From positions 1 to 34,938 of the forward strand of contig JACVZY010000072.1 of assembly GCA_014654705.1 (NCBI GenBank): a DNA stretch of 34,938 nucleotides, written 5' to 3'. Source of the DNA: Ignavibacteria bacterium. GTDB taxonomy: Bacteria; Bacteroidota; Ignavibacteria; Kapaibacteriales; UBA4661. The translations under genes and the position numbers were made by a program. The notes under the pieces are model-generated. The model searched no databases. It saw only the letters and a list, made by a program, of their open reading frames with translations, and was not told the DNA's origin. Shown piece after piece: positions 4,648 through 14,151 of the stretch (the first letter of the stretch is position 1; each line of letters begins with the position of its first letter).

Positions 4648-7359
4648 TTACCCATTTTTCCTTGCCAAAAACTGACGCAACACATACTGCAAAATTCCGC
4701 CGTGCTTGTAGTATTCCACTTCGATTTTGTTGTCAATGCGGGAATCTACTTGGAACTCGAAACTCGTGCCGTCTTCGCGTGTCGCCTTGATGGTCAAGGT
4801 TTCAAGCGGCACTAAGCCTTTGGTGATGCCCTGAATATCAAACGTCTCGCGTCCTGTTAGCCCCAACGATGCTGCCGTTTGTCCGGGTTTGTACTGCATC
4901 GGCAGAACGCCCATGCCCACCAAATTCGAGCGGTGAATACGCTCGTAGCTTTCGGCAATCACCGCCCGCACACCCAGCAAAAACGTACCTTTTGCCGCCC
5001 AGTCACGTGAGGAGCCGCTTCCGTACTCTTTGCCCGCCAGAATTATAACGGGAATTTTTGCGGCTTTGTACTTCACCGAAGCTTCATAAACCGTTGTCGG
5101 CTCGTTTTCAGGCAGATACGTCGTGAAGCCGCCTTCTTTTTCCGCCAGTGCGTTTTTGATGCGGACATTCGCAAATGTGCCGCGAATCATTACTTCATCG
5201 TGCCCGCGTCGTGCGCCGAAAGAGTTAAAATCTTCTTTTTTCACGCCGCGTCCAATGAGGTATTTCCCAGCCGGAGTACCTTCTTTGAAGCCACCTGCGG
5301 GCGAAATGTGGTCAGTCGTAATCATATCGCCAAGCGCAAGCAGTACCCGTGCACCCGTGATGTCTTTCGGGTCGGTCGGTTTTTCGGGCAAGTCTTTGAA
5401 GAAGGGTGATTCTTTGATGTACGTGGAGCTTTCTTGCCAATCGAAGACTTTGCCCGTCGGTGCAACGAGGTCTTGCCACTCTTTGCCACCCGCAAACGCG
5501 CTTCCGTACTGGGTTTTGAAGTCCTCAGTTTTGAGCGCATTGCTAACGGCGGTGTGGATTTCGTCGTTTGAGGGCCAAATGTCTTTGAGGAAAACGGGCT
5601 TGCCGTCTTTGCCCGTGCCAAGCGGTTCGGTCTCCATGTCAATATCTATGCGCCCTGCAAGCGCAAATGCCACAACGAGCATTGGCGACATGAGGAAGTT
5701 CATTTTGACTTGATTATGCACCCGCGCCTCGAAATTCCGATTGCCGGAGAGAGCCGATGCTACTGCCAAATCGCCTTTGTCAATCGTCGCCGCAATCGGC
5801 GCATTGAGTGGTCCCGAATTGCCGATACACGTCGTGCAGCCGTAACCCGTAACATGGAAGCGGAGTTTTTCCAAATCGCCCAACACATTTGCACGTTTCA
5901 GATATTCCGTTACGACTTTCGAGCCGGGAGCGAGACTGGTTTTCACCCATGGCTTCACTTCCAATCCCAACGCAACAGCCTTTTGTGCCACCAAACCCGC
6001 ACCAATCATTACGTCGGGGTTGGAGGTGTTGGTACAGCTTGTGATAGCCGCAATGACGACCGAACCGTCCTCAAGCGTGAAATTTTCGCCTTCTACTTGG
6101 AGCGAGCGCACGTGTCCGTTCAATTCACCAACTTTGCGGTCTTTCGGCTCAACGTATTTGCGCGAGAAAGTTTTGTCCATCGTCGAAGCGACGGTGTTTT
6201 TCAAATTGCGCATGAGCACTTTGTCCTGCGGGCGCTTCGGACCGGCAACCGTCGGCTCGACCGTACTCATGTCAAGTTCCAACACGTGCGTGTAAACGAT
6301 TGCGTCTTCGTTTTCGCGCCAGAGCAGATTTGCTTTAGCGTAGGTTTCCACAAGTTGTACTTGTTCTGCTGGGCGACCGGATTTGGTGAGGTATTCGAGT
6401 GTTCGCGTATCAATTGGGAAGTACGTAACGGTACAGCCAAATTCCGGCGACATATTGCTAATCGTTGCGCGGTCAGTAACGGAGAGGTTGTCCAGCCCCG
6501 GACCAAAAACTTCCACGAACTTGTTCACCACGCCGTAATCTCTAAGAAGGCGCGTGATGGTGAGAACAAGGTCGGTGGCAGTCGTGCCAAGTGGCATTTT
6601 GCCTGTTAAGCGCAGACCAATCACTTCTGGAATAAGGAAGAATGACGGCTGCCCAAGCAATGCGGCTTCTGCTTCGATGCCCCCTACACCCCAACCAATC
6701 ACGCCAATACCGTTCACCATCGGCGTATGCGAATCCGTGCCGACAAGCGTGTCGGGGAAAGCGTAGCCGTCGCGGGCAATCACGCCGTGCGCGAGGTATT
6801 CCAAGTTTACTTGGTGGCAAATGCCCATGCCTGGCGGTACAACGGAGAAGTTGCGGAAGCCTTTTTGCGCCCATTTCAGGAACTGATAGCGCTCCATATT
6901 GCGCTCGTACTCGACTTCTACGTTTTGATTGAGTGCTTCCGGCGTACCGTAGTAATCCACCATGACCGAGTGGTCAATAACCAAATCCACGGGAATAAGC
7001 GGATTCACGTCATCGGGATTACCGCCTTTGCGGGCGTATTCAGCGCGAATAGAGGCAATATCCACCACCGCTGGAACGCCCGTAAAATCTTGCATCAGCA
7101 CCCGTGCGGGCATATACGGAATTTCTTCTTCGGGTGGTTTGGGCTGCCAGTTCAGAATGGTTTCGATGTGAGCGGTGGTCGTGGCGAGGTCATCGAAATT
7201 GCGGATAGCGTTTTCGAGGAGAATACGAATCGAAAACGGCAGCTTCGAGACTTTGCCGCCATATTTCGCATCCAATGCCTTCAAATCGAAGTATTGGTGT
7301 GACTTGTCGCCAACCTTGAGGGTAGCGGCGATACGATAGGGGGATTGCGCTTGGCTCAT
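4648..7359 (-). CDS. acnA: Aconitate hydratase A
   Basis: This enzyme isomerises citrate to isocitrate via cis-aconitate in the TCA cycle. The 903-residue length is typical of the monomeric AcnA/IRP class. The [4Fe-4S] ligands are visible as C442 (TSCTNTSNP), C508 and C511 (GCTTCIGNSGPL). Other family strings are DFTGVPAVVD, GTDSHTPMVNG, and in the swivelling domain 4 DHISPAGG and AGKEYGSGSSRDWAAKG. The gene begins with a plain ATG and no strong ribosome site. Its last 32 codons (4648-4746) are the parent-like copy of the tails repeated at 3.7 and 2.5 kb. The end is intact here, so the enzyme should be functional despite whatever happened downstream. Members of this class can also bind RNA when the cluster is lost. 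Confidence 0.97.
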   Translation of the reverse strand: MSQAQSPYRIAATLKVGDKSHQYFDLKALDAKYGGKVSKLPFSIRILLENAIRNFDDLATTTAHIETILNWQPKPPEEEIPYMPARVLMQDFTGVPAVVDIASIRAEYARKGGNPDDVNPLIPVDLVIDHSVMVDYYGTPEALNQNVEVEYERNMERYQFLKWAQKGFRNFSVVPPGMGICHQVNLEYLAHGVIARDGYAFPDTLVGTDSHTPMVNGIGVIGWGVGGIEAEAALLGQPSFFLIPEVIGLRLTGKMPLGTTATDLVLTITRLLRDYGVVNKFVEVFGPGLDNLSVTDRATISNMSPEFGCTVTYFPIDTRTLEYLTKSGRPAEQVQLVETYAKANLLWRENEDAIVYTHVLELDMSTVEPTVAGPKRPQDKVLMRNLKNTVASTMDKTFSRKYVEPKDRKVGELNGHVRSLQVEGENFTLEDGSVVIAAITSCTNTSNPDVMIGAGLVAQKAVALGLEVKPWVKTSLAPGSKVVTEYLKRANVLGDLEKLRFHVTGYGCTTCIGNSGPLNAPIAATIDKGDLAVASALSGNRNFEARVHNQVKMNFLMSPMLVVAFALAGRIDIDMETEPLGTGKDGKPVFLKDIWPSNDEIHTAVSNALKTEDFKTQYGSAFAGGKEWQDLVAPTGKVFDWQESSTYIKESPFFKDLPEKPTDPKDITGARVLLALGDMITTDHISPAGGFKEGTPAGKYLIGRGVKKEDFNSFGARRGHDEVMIRGTFANVRIKNALAEKEGGFTTYLPENEPTTVYEASVKYKAAKIPVIILAGKEYGSGSSRDWAAKGTFLLGVRAVIAESYERIHRSNLVGMGVLPMQYKPGQTAASLGLTGRETFDIQGITKGLVPLETLTIKATREDGTSFEFQVDSRIDNKIEVEYYKHGGILQYVLRQFLARKNG

Positions 7360-7407
7360 AAGGGAAGAGTTTGGATAGTTGAAAAAATGGTGTGTTGTCA
7401 GCTATAC

Positions 7408-8532
7408 TTATGTTTCTGTGATTTCTAATAGCGCTGGGTGCCCTGCAAGGCGTAGGTTATCATCAATCTCGCGGAAAGACTCCACAAGCCTCATGGCTAT
7501 GAGTGTCGCGTAGGGCTTAAGATCGCCGTGATTGGCGCGCTTTAAGGCGTAAAAGTAGCGATTACGGCTTTTGGCATCGCGTCCACGCAATGTAAGGCTG
7601 AACGGTATACCGAAAGCACGAAGTGTCATAGCAAGTAGTAAACGCGACATTCTGCCATTAAAATCGGGAAATGGGTGAATCCGAACGAAATTGTAAGAAA
7701 TTTCTGCTGCAACCATTATAAAATCACTCCATTTTCCTGCTAATACCTCTCCTACACGCATGTTTGATTCTGTAATAAATTTAGCCATTGCAGCAGGTAC
7801 AAGCTCCATCGAGGGTAGTTTAACATCTACACCGACAATTTGAATGTCATGGATGCGATATTCACCTGCTTCTACCTCGGCATCTTCAGGTAGTAAGCCC
7901 TGTGCAAGAATCCTATGAATCGCTTGTATACGGGTGCTAGTGAATAAACCATCCGGACTAAGGATTGTGGGGCGTTTCATAACAGCACTAATACCTTCCA
8001 AGAAGACAAGAAGAATATCCAAGTTCTTTTCTATCTCATCATCTGTCATATTTGGGTCTGATTTAGCGATTGCTTTTGACCACTCACGCTGATAAATTGT
8101 AATAAATGCCGTTGAAACGTTCGTCATATGAACGATAGCTTCGCGGTGTTGGAGAACCTCTCGTTCAGTTCGGGATTTACTACCAAAAACAATGCTGGGA
8201 ATCAAGGTCTTATCTTTGAATTTTTCTATTGCAATCTTCATGTCTTGAAGTTTTTGAGGTAGTACTGCCATAGAATAATCGTCTGGGAAACTTGGAAAGT
8301 TTTGTCTTATAATCTCGCGTGTTTCTCCTAATGTTTTTGTTCCTGCCTTTTCAATAATATTACTTTCAAATATAAGTCGTGAGTCTGCTAGCCTGATGAA
8401 AGAGCTTAACTCGTTACCGTAGATTATCCGTTCAGCATCTTTGCGCGGGATGATAATTCTGACCGCCCGAAAATACCGTAATGCCTCATCACGATATTCC
8501 TCATAACGCTTGTACCATGCTTGTTGTGCCAT
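7408..8532 (-). CDS. Fic family protein with an atypical active-site loop
   Basis: Fic proteins usually transfer AMP from ATP to a hydroxyl of a target protein. The 374-residue product has an N-terminal helical part and a Fic core at about 195-345. The catalytic loop reads HPFPDFNGRMSR (H286 to R297) rather than HPFxDGNGRTGR: H286, D290, N292 and R294 are kept, the anion-hole glycine is phenylalanine, and the final GR is SR. An inhibitory-helix-like motif SNIIEK (S57 to E61) lies near the N-terminus, close to the S/T-xxx-E-G/N of class II Fic proteins. The gene is AT-richer than acnA, 48 bases downstream. The target is unknown. Loss of the glycine could change nucleotide use. Confidence 0.88.
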   Translation of the reverse strand: MAQQAWYKRYEEYRDEALRYFRAVRIIIPRKDAERIIYGNELSSFIRLADSRLIFESNIIEKAGTKTLGETREIIRQNFPSFPDDYSMAVLPQKLQDMKIAIEKFKDKTLIPSIVFGSKSRTEREVLQHREAIVHMTNVSTAFITIYQREWSKAIAKSDPNMTDDEIEKNLDILLVFLEGISAVMKRPTILSPDGLFTSTRIQAIHRILAQGLLPEDAEVEAGEYRIHDIQIVGVDVKLPSMELVPAAMAKFITESNMRVGEVLAGKWSDFIMVAAEISYNFVRIHPFPDFNGRMSRLLLAMTLRAFGIPFSLTLRGRDAKSRNRYFYALKRANHGDLKPYATLIAMRLVESFREIDDNLRLAGHPALLEITET

Positions 8533-8870
8533 TATTTTTCAGAGTTGTGAATGGAAGCCCCCGAATATACAAAAGAATCCCCAAAAAAAGCCCATTTTCT
8601 GACGGATTTTCCGCATACTTCCACGCTTCAAGAGCGATATGCCGAGATGTTGTTGTTACTTGCGCCCCCTGCTGCGCAACATTCACATTTTTTAACACTT
8701 CCCCATAGCGACACAATCGCCGAAATGTGCTATTTTGGGCGTTGAAAAGCATAATTTTATTCCAAAAATTCTTTCCCTTGTCCTGCGTATCGAAAAAAAT
8801 CTACCTTGTGGCTCGTAAAAAAGTCGTAACTTGCAAGTCTCTTTTTGTCAACTTTTTAGGAGAAGACCCT
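8533..8870. other. Divergent intergenic region between fic and uppS
   Basis: These 338 bases separate the divergently read fic and uppS genes and should hold both promoters. A possible uppS promoter is TTG at 8806 followed after 18 bases by TAACTTGC at 8827, a partial match to the TTG-N20-TAnnTTTG pattern seen elsewhere here. Short frames within it have no family resemblance or coding look, and I see no RNA gene or repeat. Confidence 0.5.
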
Positions 8871-9710
8871 GTGAATTGGGTAGCATCGCAAACCGCAGAC
8901 GACAAACTGCTTCAGCAGGAATTATGCGCTCTGGGCAAAATGCCGGAGCACATTGCCATCATCATGGACGGCAACGGACGCTGGGCGGAAGAGCGCTCAC
9001 TGACGCGCACACAAGGACACCGCGAAGGAATCAACTCCGTGCGGGATATTGTCGAATCGGCATCGCTGCTGGGCGTAAAATACCTGACGCTCTATGCTTT
9101 TTCGATGGAAAATTGGCGCAGACCTCGCATGGAAGTAACCGTGCTGATGGATTTGCTTCTGCACTATCTTCGCTCGGAATTGGACGAATTGCACAAAAAC
9201 AACGTCCGCCTGCAAGCAATTGGTAAAATCAATGCGCTCCCCAAAAACGTCCAAAAGCAGCTTTTCGAGTGTATGGAGACGATGAAAAACAATACCGGAC
9301 TTACACTCACGCTTGCGCTGTCGTATAGCGCCCGTTGGGACATCGTGCGAGCAGTGCAAATGGCTTCACTGGACGTGCGGCGCGGCAAGCTTTCACCTGA
9401 GGACATCACCGAAGAGCGCTTTGCGACATATCTACAGACACACGCCACGCCGGACCCCGATTTGCTTATCCGCACTAGCGGCGAAATGCGTCTCAGCAAT
9501 TTTTTACTCTGGGAATTGGCATACTCGGAACTCTATGTTACCGATAAAAACTGGCCCGATTTCCGCCGAAATGATCTCTACGAAGCAGTTGCCAATTACC
9601 TAGGACGCGAACGCCGATTTGGAAAAACTTCACAACAAATCATTGACGAAAAAAGCGATGCGCCGGAGGCGAGTTCACTCAAACGAATGCTGAATGCTTT
9701 TCGTTCCTAA
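8871..9710 (+). CDS. uppS: Isoprenyl transferase (undecaprenyl diphosphate synthase)
   Basis: This cis-prenyltransferase adds isopentenyl units to farnesyl diphosphate to make the C55 carrier lipid for peptidoglycan and O-antigen. I place the start at the GTG at 8871, since AGGAG lies eight bases ahead of it and the resulting 279 residues match the family; the open frame continues 48 codons further upstream without support. The catalytic MDGNGRWAE motif is at 32-40, with D33 for Mg2+ and substrate. [42 protein letters not shown] and WPDF follow in family order. It heads the envelope cluster with bamA and two ompH genes, an arrangement common in Bacteroidota and Chlorobiota. Confidence 0.95.
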   Translation: MNWVASQTADDKLLQQELCALGKMPEHIAIIMDGNGRWAEERSLTRTQGHREGINSVRDIVESASLLGVKYLTLYAFSMENWRRPRMEVTVLMDLLLHYLRSELDELHKNNVRLQAIGKINALPKNVQKQLFECMETMKNNTGLTLTLALSYSARWDIVRAVQMASLDVRRGKLSPEDITEERFATYLQTHATPDPDLLIRTSGEMRLSNFLLWELAYSELYVTDKNWPDFRRNDLYEAVANYLGRERRFGKTSQQIIDEKSDAPEASSLKRMLNAFRS

Positions 9711-9785
9711 GATTTCCGCTTCGTTCATAAACGAACTGCCTTTTGTTATCTGTTATCCACAAATATCCACTTTGACCATTCCAGT

Positions 9786-12326
9786 ATGTTTCGTCTTTCA
9801 TTTGCTTTTCTCTCTCAGCGTGATGCCCAGCGCAAAGTTGTGCAACTTCTTGTTTCTATAGCTCTTCTGGCTCTTTTTTCCTCCGTTGACGTCTTTGCTC
9901 AGCTTCCTTCTCAACAGCGTCAGCAAAAGCCCGTTCCGATCAAAATTTTAGGCTTGCGCGTGGAGTCGCCGACTCCTGTGGACACGGCTTCGGTGCTGTT
10001 CTATGCAGGCTTGGAAGTGGGTGATTTTATTGATGCTCGCGGTGGACGGATTCAGGATGCTATCAAAAGCCTTTGGAAGCGTCGTCAATACTCGGATGTG
10101 GATATTGTGGTTGACCGCGTTACCTTTGATGGAACAGGGGTCTATCTAAACGTAAAAGTGAAAGAAGCAACGCACATCAGCACAATAAAAATCAACGGAA
10201 ATTCGGCAATCAGTAGCAAAGATATTCTGAAAGCATTCGACAAAAAAGACGGCGATGTATTCACCCCCTATGACCTCGAACTCGGACGCAAAGCAGTCAA
10301 ACAGCTGTACGATAAAGAGAGCAAGCCCTTTGCAAAAGTCGAAGTGCGAAAAGAAGAAACCGATACGCTCAATGTCTATCGCATCGTACTGGATATCAAA
10401 GAAAGTGTTACCTTTTATGTCAACTCCATCGTCTTTCCGGGCGCAAAAAACTTCACCGATGCTGAAATAGCAGGTGCGTTTGAAGATACAAAAACGAAGC
10501 AGTGGTGGGAAATCTGGAAGAATAACAAGTTTGAGCAGAAAAAATACGAAAAAGACAAAAACGAAAAGCTCATGACATTCTACCGCAAGAATGGCTTCAT
10601 TGATGCACAGGTGCTCGGCGATTCACTTGCGTTCAACGATTCGCTTGAAAGCGTGGACATCCGCATCAAAGTGGATGAAGGGCAGAAAGTCTATATTCGC
10701 AATATCTCCTTTGAAGGAAATCTTGTTTTTCCTTCTATCTACCTCGAATATCGTTTGCAGATGCAAAAAGGCGACCTTTACAATGCCGATAAATTCGACA
10801 AAAACTTGCAGGGCAACGAGGAACAAAACGACGTGGCTTCGCTTTACATGAATAACGGCTACTTGACAGCCCGTGTAGAAAAAGAAGAAAAGCGCGTTGC
10901 ACCGGATTCGGTGGATATTGTCGTGAAAGTCTTTGAGCGCAATCAGTTCACCATTCGCCGCGTGGAAATTGAAGGCAATACAAAAACGAAGGATAAAGTT
11001 ATTCGGCGTGAGTTGTTTGTGCGTCCGGGCGACTTCTTCAACCGCGCTGCTATTATCCGTTCTGTGCGCTTTTTGGGGCAGTTGAACTTCTTCAACCAAG
11101 AAAAACTCCGCCCCGATGTGAAACTTGCCGATAACTCACAAGTAGATATTACCTTCAAGGTGGAAGAGCGCTCCAACGACACATTTAATGCGTCGTTTGG
11201 GTATGCCGGAGCGTTTGGTTTTACCGGCTCTGTCGGTATTACATTGAACAATTTCTCCGTAGCCGAGCCGCTTCAAGGCGGTGGCGGGCAAATTTTCAAT
11301 TTGAACTATGAGCGTGGCGGCGGCTTTGGTAATCAAGGGGCGGGCTTTAATAACTCCTTTGCCGGCGGTGCGCTTAGTACCTTCACCCTAGGACTTACCG
11401 AGCCATGGCTTTTTGATGAACCGACCACACTTGGTTTTAACATCTTTGATACGCAAAACTTTTTCTTTAGTAATCAACGAACCGGGGTTTCTGTCAATAT
11501 CGGTCGTCGTTTGCGCTGGCCCGACGATTTCTTCCGTGCTGACTGGGTATTGCAGGGCTTGAACAATCAGATTCTGCAGGGCGGGCAGCTAAGCGCTCAA
11601 AGCACACAGTTTTTTGCTCGGGGCTTGGAGTTTGCTCTGAGTCAAACAATTTCCCGCATCAGTATTGATAACGGTATGTTCCCGACCGAAGGTTCGCGTT
11701 TCGTCTTTGCAACAAAGGTATCGGGCGGTTCGATAGGTCTTGGGCAGATGGATTATTTCAAAAATCAGCTCACGTTGGAAAGCTATACACCACTGTTGCA
11801 GATTGCCGAGCAGAATCGCCTGACGCTCCGTCTGAATGCAGACATGGGCTATGTAACGGGCTTAAACCCTGCCACCGAGCTTATCCCACCGCTTGAGTTA
11901 TACTACATGGGTGGTACTGTTTTGGGTGGATTTGCCATCACACCTTTGCGCGGTTACCCTGACCGCCAGATTGGTCCACGTCTTCCCCAAGAGGGCAATC
12001 CACAAGGTACGACACCGCAAGGCGGCCGGGCAATGATGCTGCTCAATGCCGAACTGCGCTTTGCCGTCACGCTCAATCCCGTACCGATTTACGCAATGGC
12101 ATTTGTGGAAGCAGGCAACGTGTGGGACAGAATCACCAGCGTCAATCCTTTCGATTTGAAGCGCTCTGCAGGTGTGGGTGTGCGCTTTTTGATTAACCCG
12201 ATTGGTCTTTTGGGCTTTGACTATGCCTACGGCTTCGACCCCATCTTAGGTTTAGACGGTACGCGCGTGGGTGACAGCAACGGGACATCGCCCGGCTGGC
12301 GCTTCCACTTCCAATTTGGACGATAA
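9786..12326 (+). CDS. bamA: Outer membrane protein assembly factor BamA
   Basis: BamA is the Omp85 pore that folds and inserts beta-barrel proteins into the outer membrane. The 846-residue product starts with a signal peptide (hydrophobic run at about 22-33, cleavage near VFAQ). Five POTRA-like repeats follow to about residue 465, recognisable by segments such as ISTIKINGNSAISSKDI, VYIRNISFEGN and FTIRRVEIEGNTKTKD. The C-terminal 16-strand barrel carries the GFNN, GLTEPWLFDEP and ALSQTISRISIDNGMFPTEGS strings of bacterial surface antigen proteins. It ends in an aromatic-rich strand, FHFQFGR, slightly off the usual terminal F or W. It follows uppS by 75 bases and precedes two Skp-like chaperone genes that would deliver its clients. 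Confidence 0.96.
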   Translation: MFRLSFAFLSQRDAQRKVVQLLVSIALLALFSSVDVFAQLPSQQRQQKPVPIKILGLRVESPTPVDTASVLFYAGLEVGDFIDARGGRIQDAIKSLWKRRQYSDVDIVVDRVTFDGTGVYLNVKVKEATHISTIKINGNSAISSKDILKAFDKKDGDVFTPYDLELGRKAVKQLYDKESKPFAKVEVRKEETDTLNVYRIVLDIKESVTFYVNSIVFPGAKNFTDAEIAGAFEDTKTKQWWEIWKNNKFEQKKYEKDKNEKLMTFYRKNGFIDAQVLGDSLAFNDSLESVDIRIKVDEGQKVYIRNISFEGNLVFPSIYLEYRLQMQKGDLYNADKFDKNLQGNEEQNDVASLYMNNGYLTARVEKEEKRVAPDSVDIVVKVFERNQFTIRRVEIEGNTKTKDKVIRRELFVRPGDFFNRAAIIRSVRFLGQLNFFNQEKLRPDVKLADNSQVDITFKVEERSNDTFNASFGYAGAFGFTGSVGITLNNFSVAEPLQGGGGQIFNLNYERGGGFGNQGAGFNNSFAGGALSTFTLGLTEPWLFDEPTTLGFNIFDTQNFFFSNQRTGVSVNIGRRLRWPDDFFRADWVLQGLNNQILQGGQLSAQSTQFFARGLEFALSQTISRISIDNGMFPTEGSRFVFATKVSGGSIGLGQMDYFKNQLTLESYTPLLQIAEQNRLTLRLNADMGYVTGLNPATELIPPLELYYMGGTVLGGFAITPLRGYPDRQIGPRLPQEGNPQGTTPQGGRAMMLLNAELRFAVTLNPVPIYAMAFVEAGNVWDRITSVNPFDLKRSAGVGVRFLINPIGLLGFDYAYGFDPILGLDGTRVGDSNGTSPGWRFHFQFGR

Positions 12327-12491
12327 GAGCCGTGCCGTTAAACTTTTTCGCACGAAGTCGTTATCAAAATGTGAAATGTGCGGAAAGAATTTGGCAAAGC
12401 GCTTTTGGTGTTGTAAATTAGAAGTCTTTGCAATTTGCAAGTATTATTCGCATACAATTTCTTGTTCACTGTTTAACTCTTTAACTTTATT

Positions 12492-13028
12492 ATGAAATAT
12501 CTTGTAAGCGCAGCATTATTGGCTGCGGTGGCATTTGTTACCCCAAGCTACGCACAAAAAACATCCGGCGCGGCTGGTACATTCAAAATCGGTGTCGTAG
12601 ATTCCCAGAAAATTGTTGCGCAGCTTCCTGAAGCAAAAGAAGCGCAAGATAAACTCCAAGAGTCCGGCAAAAAATACCGTGACACACTGGAAACCATCCA
12701 AAAAGACTATCTCCAAGCGCTTGAAGGCTACGACAAGCAAAAAGCTATGATGGCTGCTGATGCGAAAACCAAAGAAGAAGAGCGCTTAAAAGCTATTCAA
12801 GAGCGTTTTATGCGTTACCGCGAAGAAAAACTTGGTAATCAAGGTGAACTTGCGGCTCTTCAAGAAGAACTCCTTGCTCCTATTCGCAAGCGCGTTCAAG
12901 CAGCTATCAAAGACGTTGCTAAAACAGAAAAACTCTCCGCTGTTATGGAAACACCGGCGTTTGTCTATTTCGATGAAGAACTCGACATTACCTTCCGCGT
13001 ACTCGACAAACTCAAGCGCAATAAGTAA
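12492..13028 (+). CDS. OmpH/Skp family periplasmic chaperone
   Basis: This 178-residue protein has a signal peptide (1-21, cleavage after SYA) and the OmpH/Skp layout: a short beta segment FKIGVVDSQKIVAQLPEAKEAQDKL, a long charged coiled coil at about 45-125, and a closing beta segment around KLSAVMETPAFVYFDEELDIT. Skp trimers hold unfolded outer-membrane proteins in the periplasm on the way to BamA. It lies 165 bases after bamA and is followed by a second member of the family. It is probably the housekeeping copy, being of standard length. Confidence 0.92.
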   Translation: MKYLVSAALLAAVAFVTPSYAQKTSGAAGTFKIGVVDSQKIVAQLPEAKEAQDKLQESGKKYRDTLETIQKDYLQALEGYDKQKAMMAADAKTKEEERLKAIQERFMRYREEKLGNQGELAALQEELLAPIRKRVQAAIKDVAKTEKLSAVMETPAFVYFDEELDITFRVLDKLKRNK

Positions 13029-13209
13029 TCTGACTGCAAACCTCGTGTTTGCACTTTATGACGACTCATTATTTGTAGAACGGTTTCAAGTATTTATCGA
13101 AACACTTTGCTACACAGTTGAAAGCCAAAGCCGATGCAATCAGTATTGCCGTGCTTTGGCTTTTTCTGTCGTTGGTGCATTTGTTGTTTCACTTTTTCGC
13201 TGTGATTTT

Positions 13210-14028
13210 ATGATGAACATTCTCTGGAAGATGCGTTATCATCAGACTGTTGTCTGTGTGCTTGGTTTACTCTATGGTTCTGTGCTGTTTGCGCAAGTGC
13301 CGAAGGTGGCATTTGTGAACTCGAATACTATCCGTGAGCGGTTTCCCGAATATCAAACCGCCAAACAGCGTATAGAATCGCTTGTGGCAGATTGGAAAAA
13401 GCAAGCAGACGACCAGCTTCTTCAGATTCAAGCATTGGAGATAGAGATTCAGAAAAAACGCCTCATCTGGAGCGAATCCGAACTACGAGATCGCGAGCAA
13501 CTGCTCCAAAAGCGTCGTGCCGACCGCGAAGAATTTATTCGCAAGACCTTCAATTCTGGAGGCTCATTCGACGCGGAGGCAGCAAATATAATGCGTCCAG
13601 TGGAAGCAAAAATTGCAGCAGCCATTCAAGAAGTGGCTATCACGGAAAACTACGATTACGTCTGGGACAAAAGCACACAGCCCATTCTCTATGCCAACCC
13701 GCGCTACGACATCACGGCAAAAGCAATGGACAAACTCGGCTTGTTTACCGACGACATTAAGGCAAAATTGAACGAGGCAATTGACAAAATCGAACGGGAA
13801 ATCAGCAAAGCACGGCAAGAGCTTTCGCCGTCCAATATCCGCCGCCGCATTAGCAAAATGGCTGATGATGCTAAAAAAGCAGCTGAGGACATCGTAAAAG
13901 AAGGGGAAAAAGAATTCAAAGACGCTACCAAAGACTTAAAACTTGGGCAGCCGCAAGATTCTACGAAAAAGCCTCTGCCCGCAACCCCTGTGCAGGACTC
14001 CACGAAAAAAGACCCTCCGAAGAAATGA
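13210..14028 (+). CDS. Second OmpH/Skp family protein with an extended C-terminal tail
   Basis: The start chosen is the ATG at 13210 (a second ATG follows at once), giving 272 residues and a clean signal peptide ending near LFAQ; a longer open frame back to 12832 overlaps the previous gene and is rejected. The Skp-like body covers about 30-165: VPKVAFVNSNTIRERFPEYQ, then a charged helix, then a closing VWDKSTQPILYANPRYDIT. Beyond it lies a second predicted coiled coil (about 170-235, KLNEAIDKIEREISKARQEL) and a Lys/Pro/Asp/Ser/Thr tail with two DSTKK motifs. Standard Skp lacks this tail. It could reach peptidoglycan or another chaperone; that is inference. Confidence 0.88.
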   Translation: MMNILWKMRYHQTVVCVLGLLYGSVLFAQVPKVAFVNSNTIRERFPEYQTAKQRIESLVADWKKQADDQLLQIQALEIEIQKKRLIWSESELRDREQLLQKRRADREEFIRKTFNSGGSFDAEAANIMRPVEAKIAAAIQEVAITENYDYVWDKSTQPILYANPRYDITAKAMDKLGLFTDDIKAKLNEAIDKIEREISKARQELSPSNIRRRISKMADDAKKAAEDIVKEGEKEFKDATKDLKLGQPQDSTKKPLPATPVQDSTKKDPPKK

Positions 14029-14084
14029 TGTTTCCCTTGAGCAGTGCTTTTTGGGGGCGGTGCTCAGGGATGAAATGATAAAAC

Positions 14085-14123
14085 AAAACGGCTCACGTTC
14101 TTGCGTAGAACGTGAGCCGTTTT
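14085..14123. terminator. Bidirectional intrinsic terminator between ompH and gcvP
   Basis: A perfect 17-base stem (14085-14101 with 14107-14123) with a five-base loop has an A-run on the left and a T-run on the right. It can end both the plus-strand envelope operon and the converging minus-strand gcvP transcript. Confidence 0.93.
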
Positions 14124-14151
14124 CGTTTGGCTAAAAGTTGTTGTGGTAGAT

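Noticed and set aside
5710-6609. A 299-codon frame opposite acnA
   Set aside because: It is antisense to conserved aconitase codons, has no family resemblance and an odd composition rich in Arg, His and Phe.
8551-8745. Small plus-strand frame between fic and uppS
   Set aside because: It has no family resemblance, no ribosome site and a composition that does not look coding; the region is better read as a promoter region.
12832-13209. Extension of the second ompH frame across the first ompH gene
   Set aside because: It overlaps the first gene in another frame. The ATG at 13210 gives a proper signal peptide.
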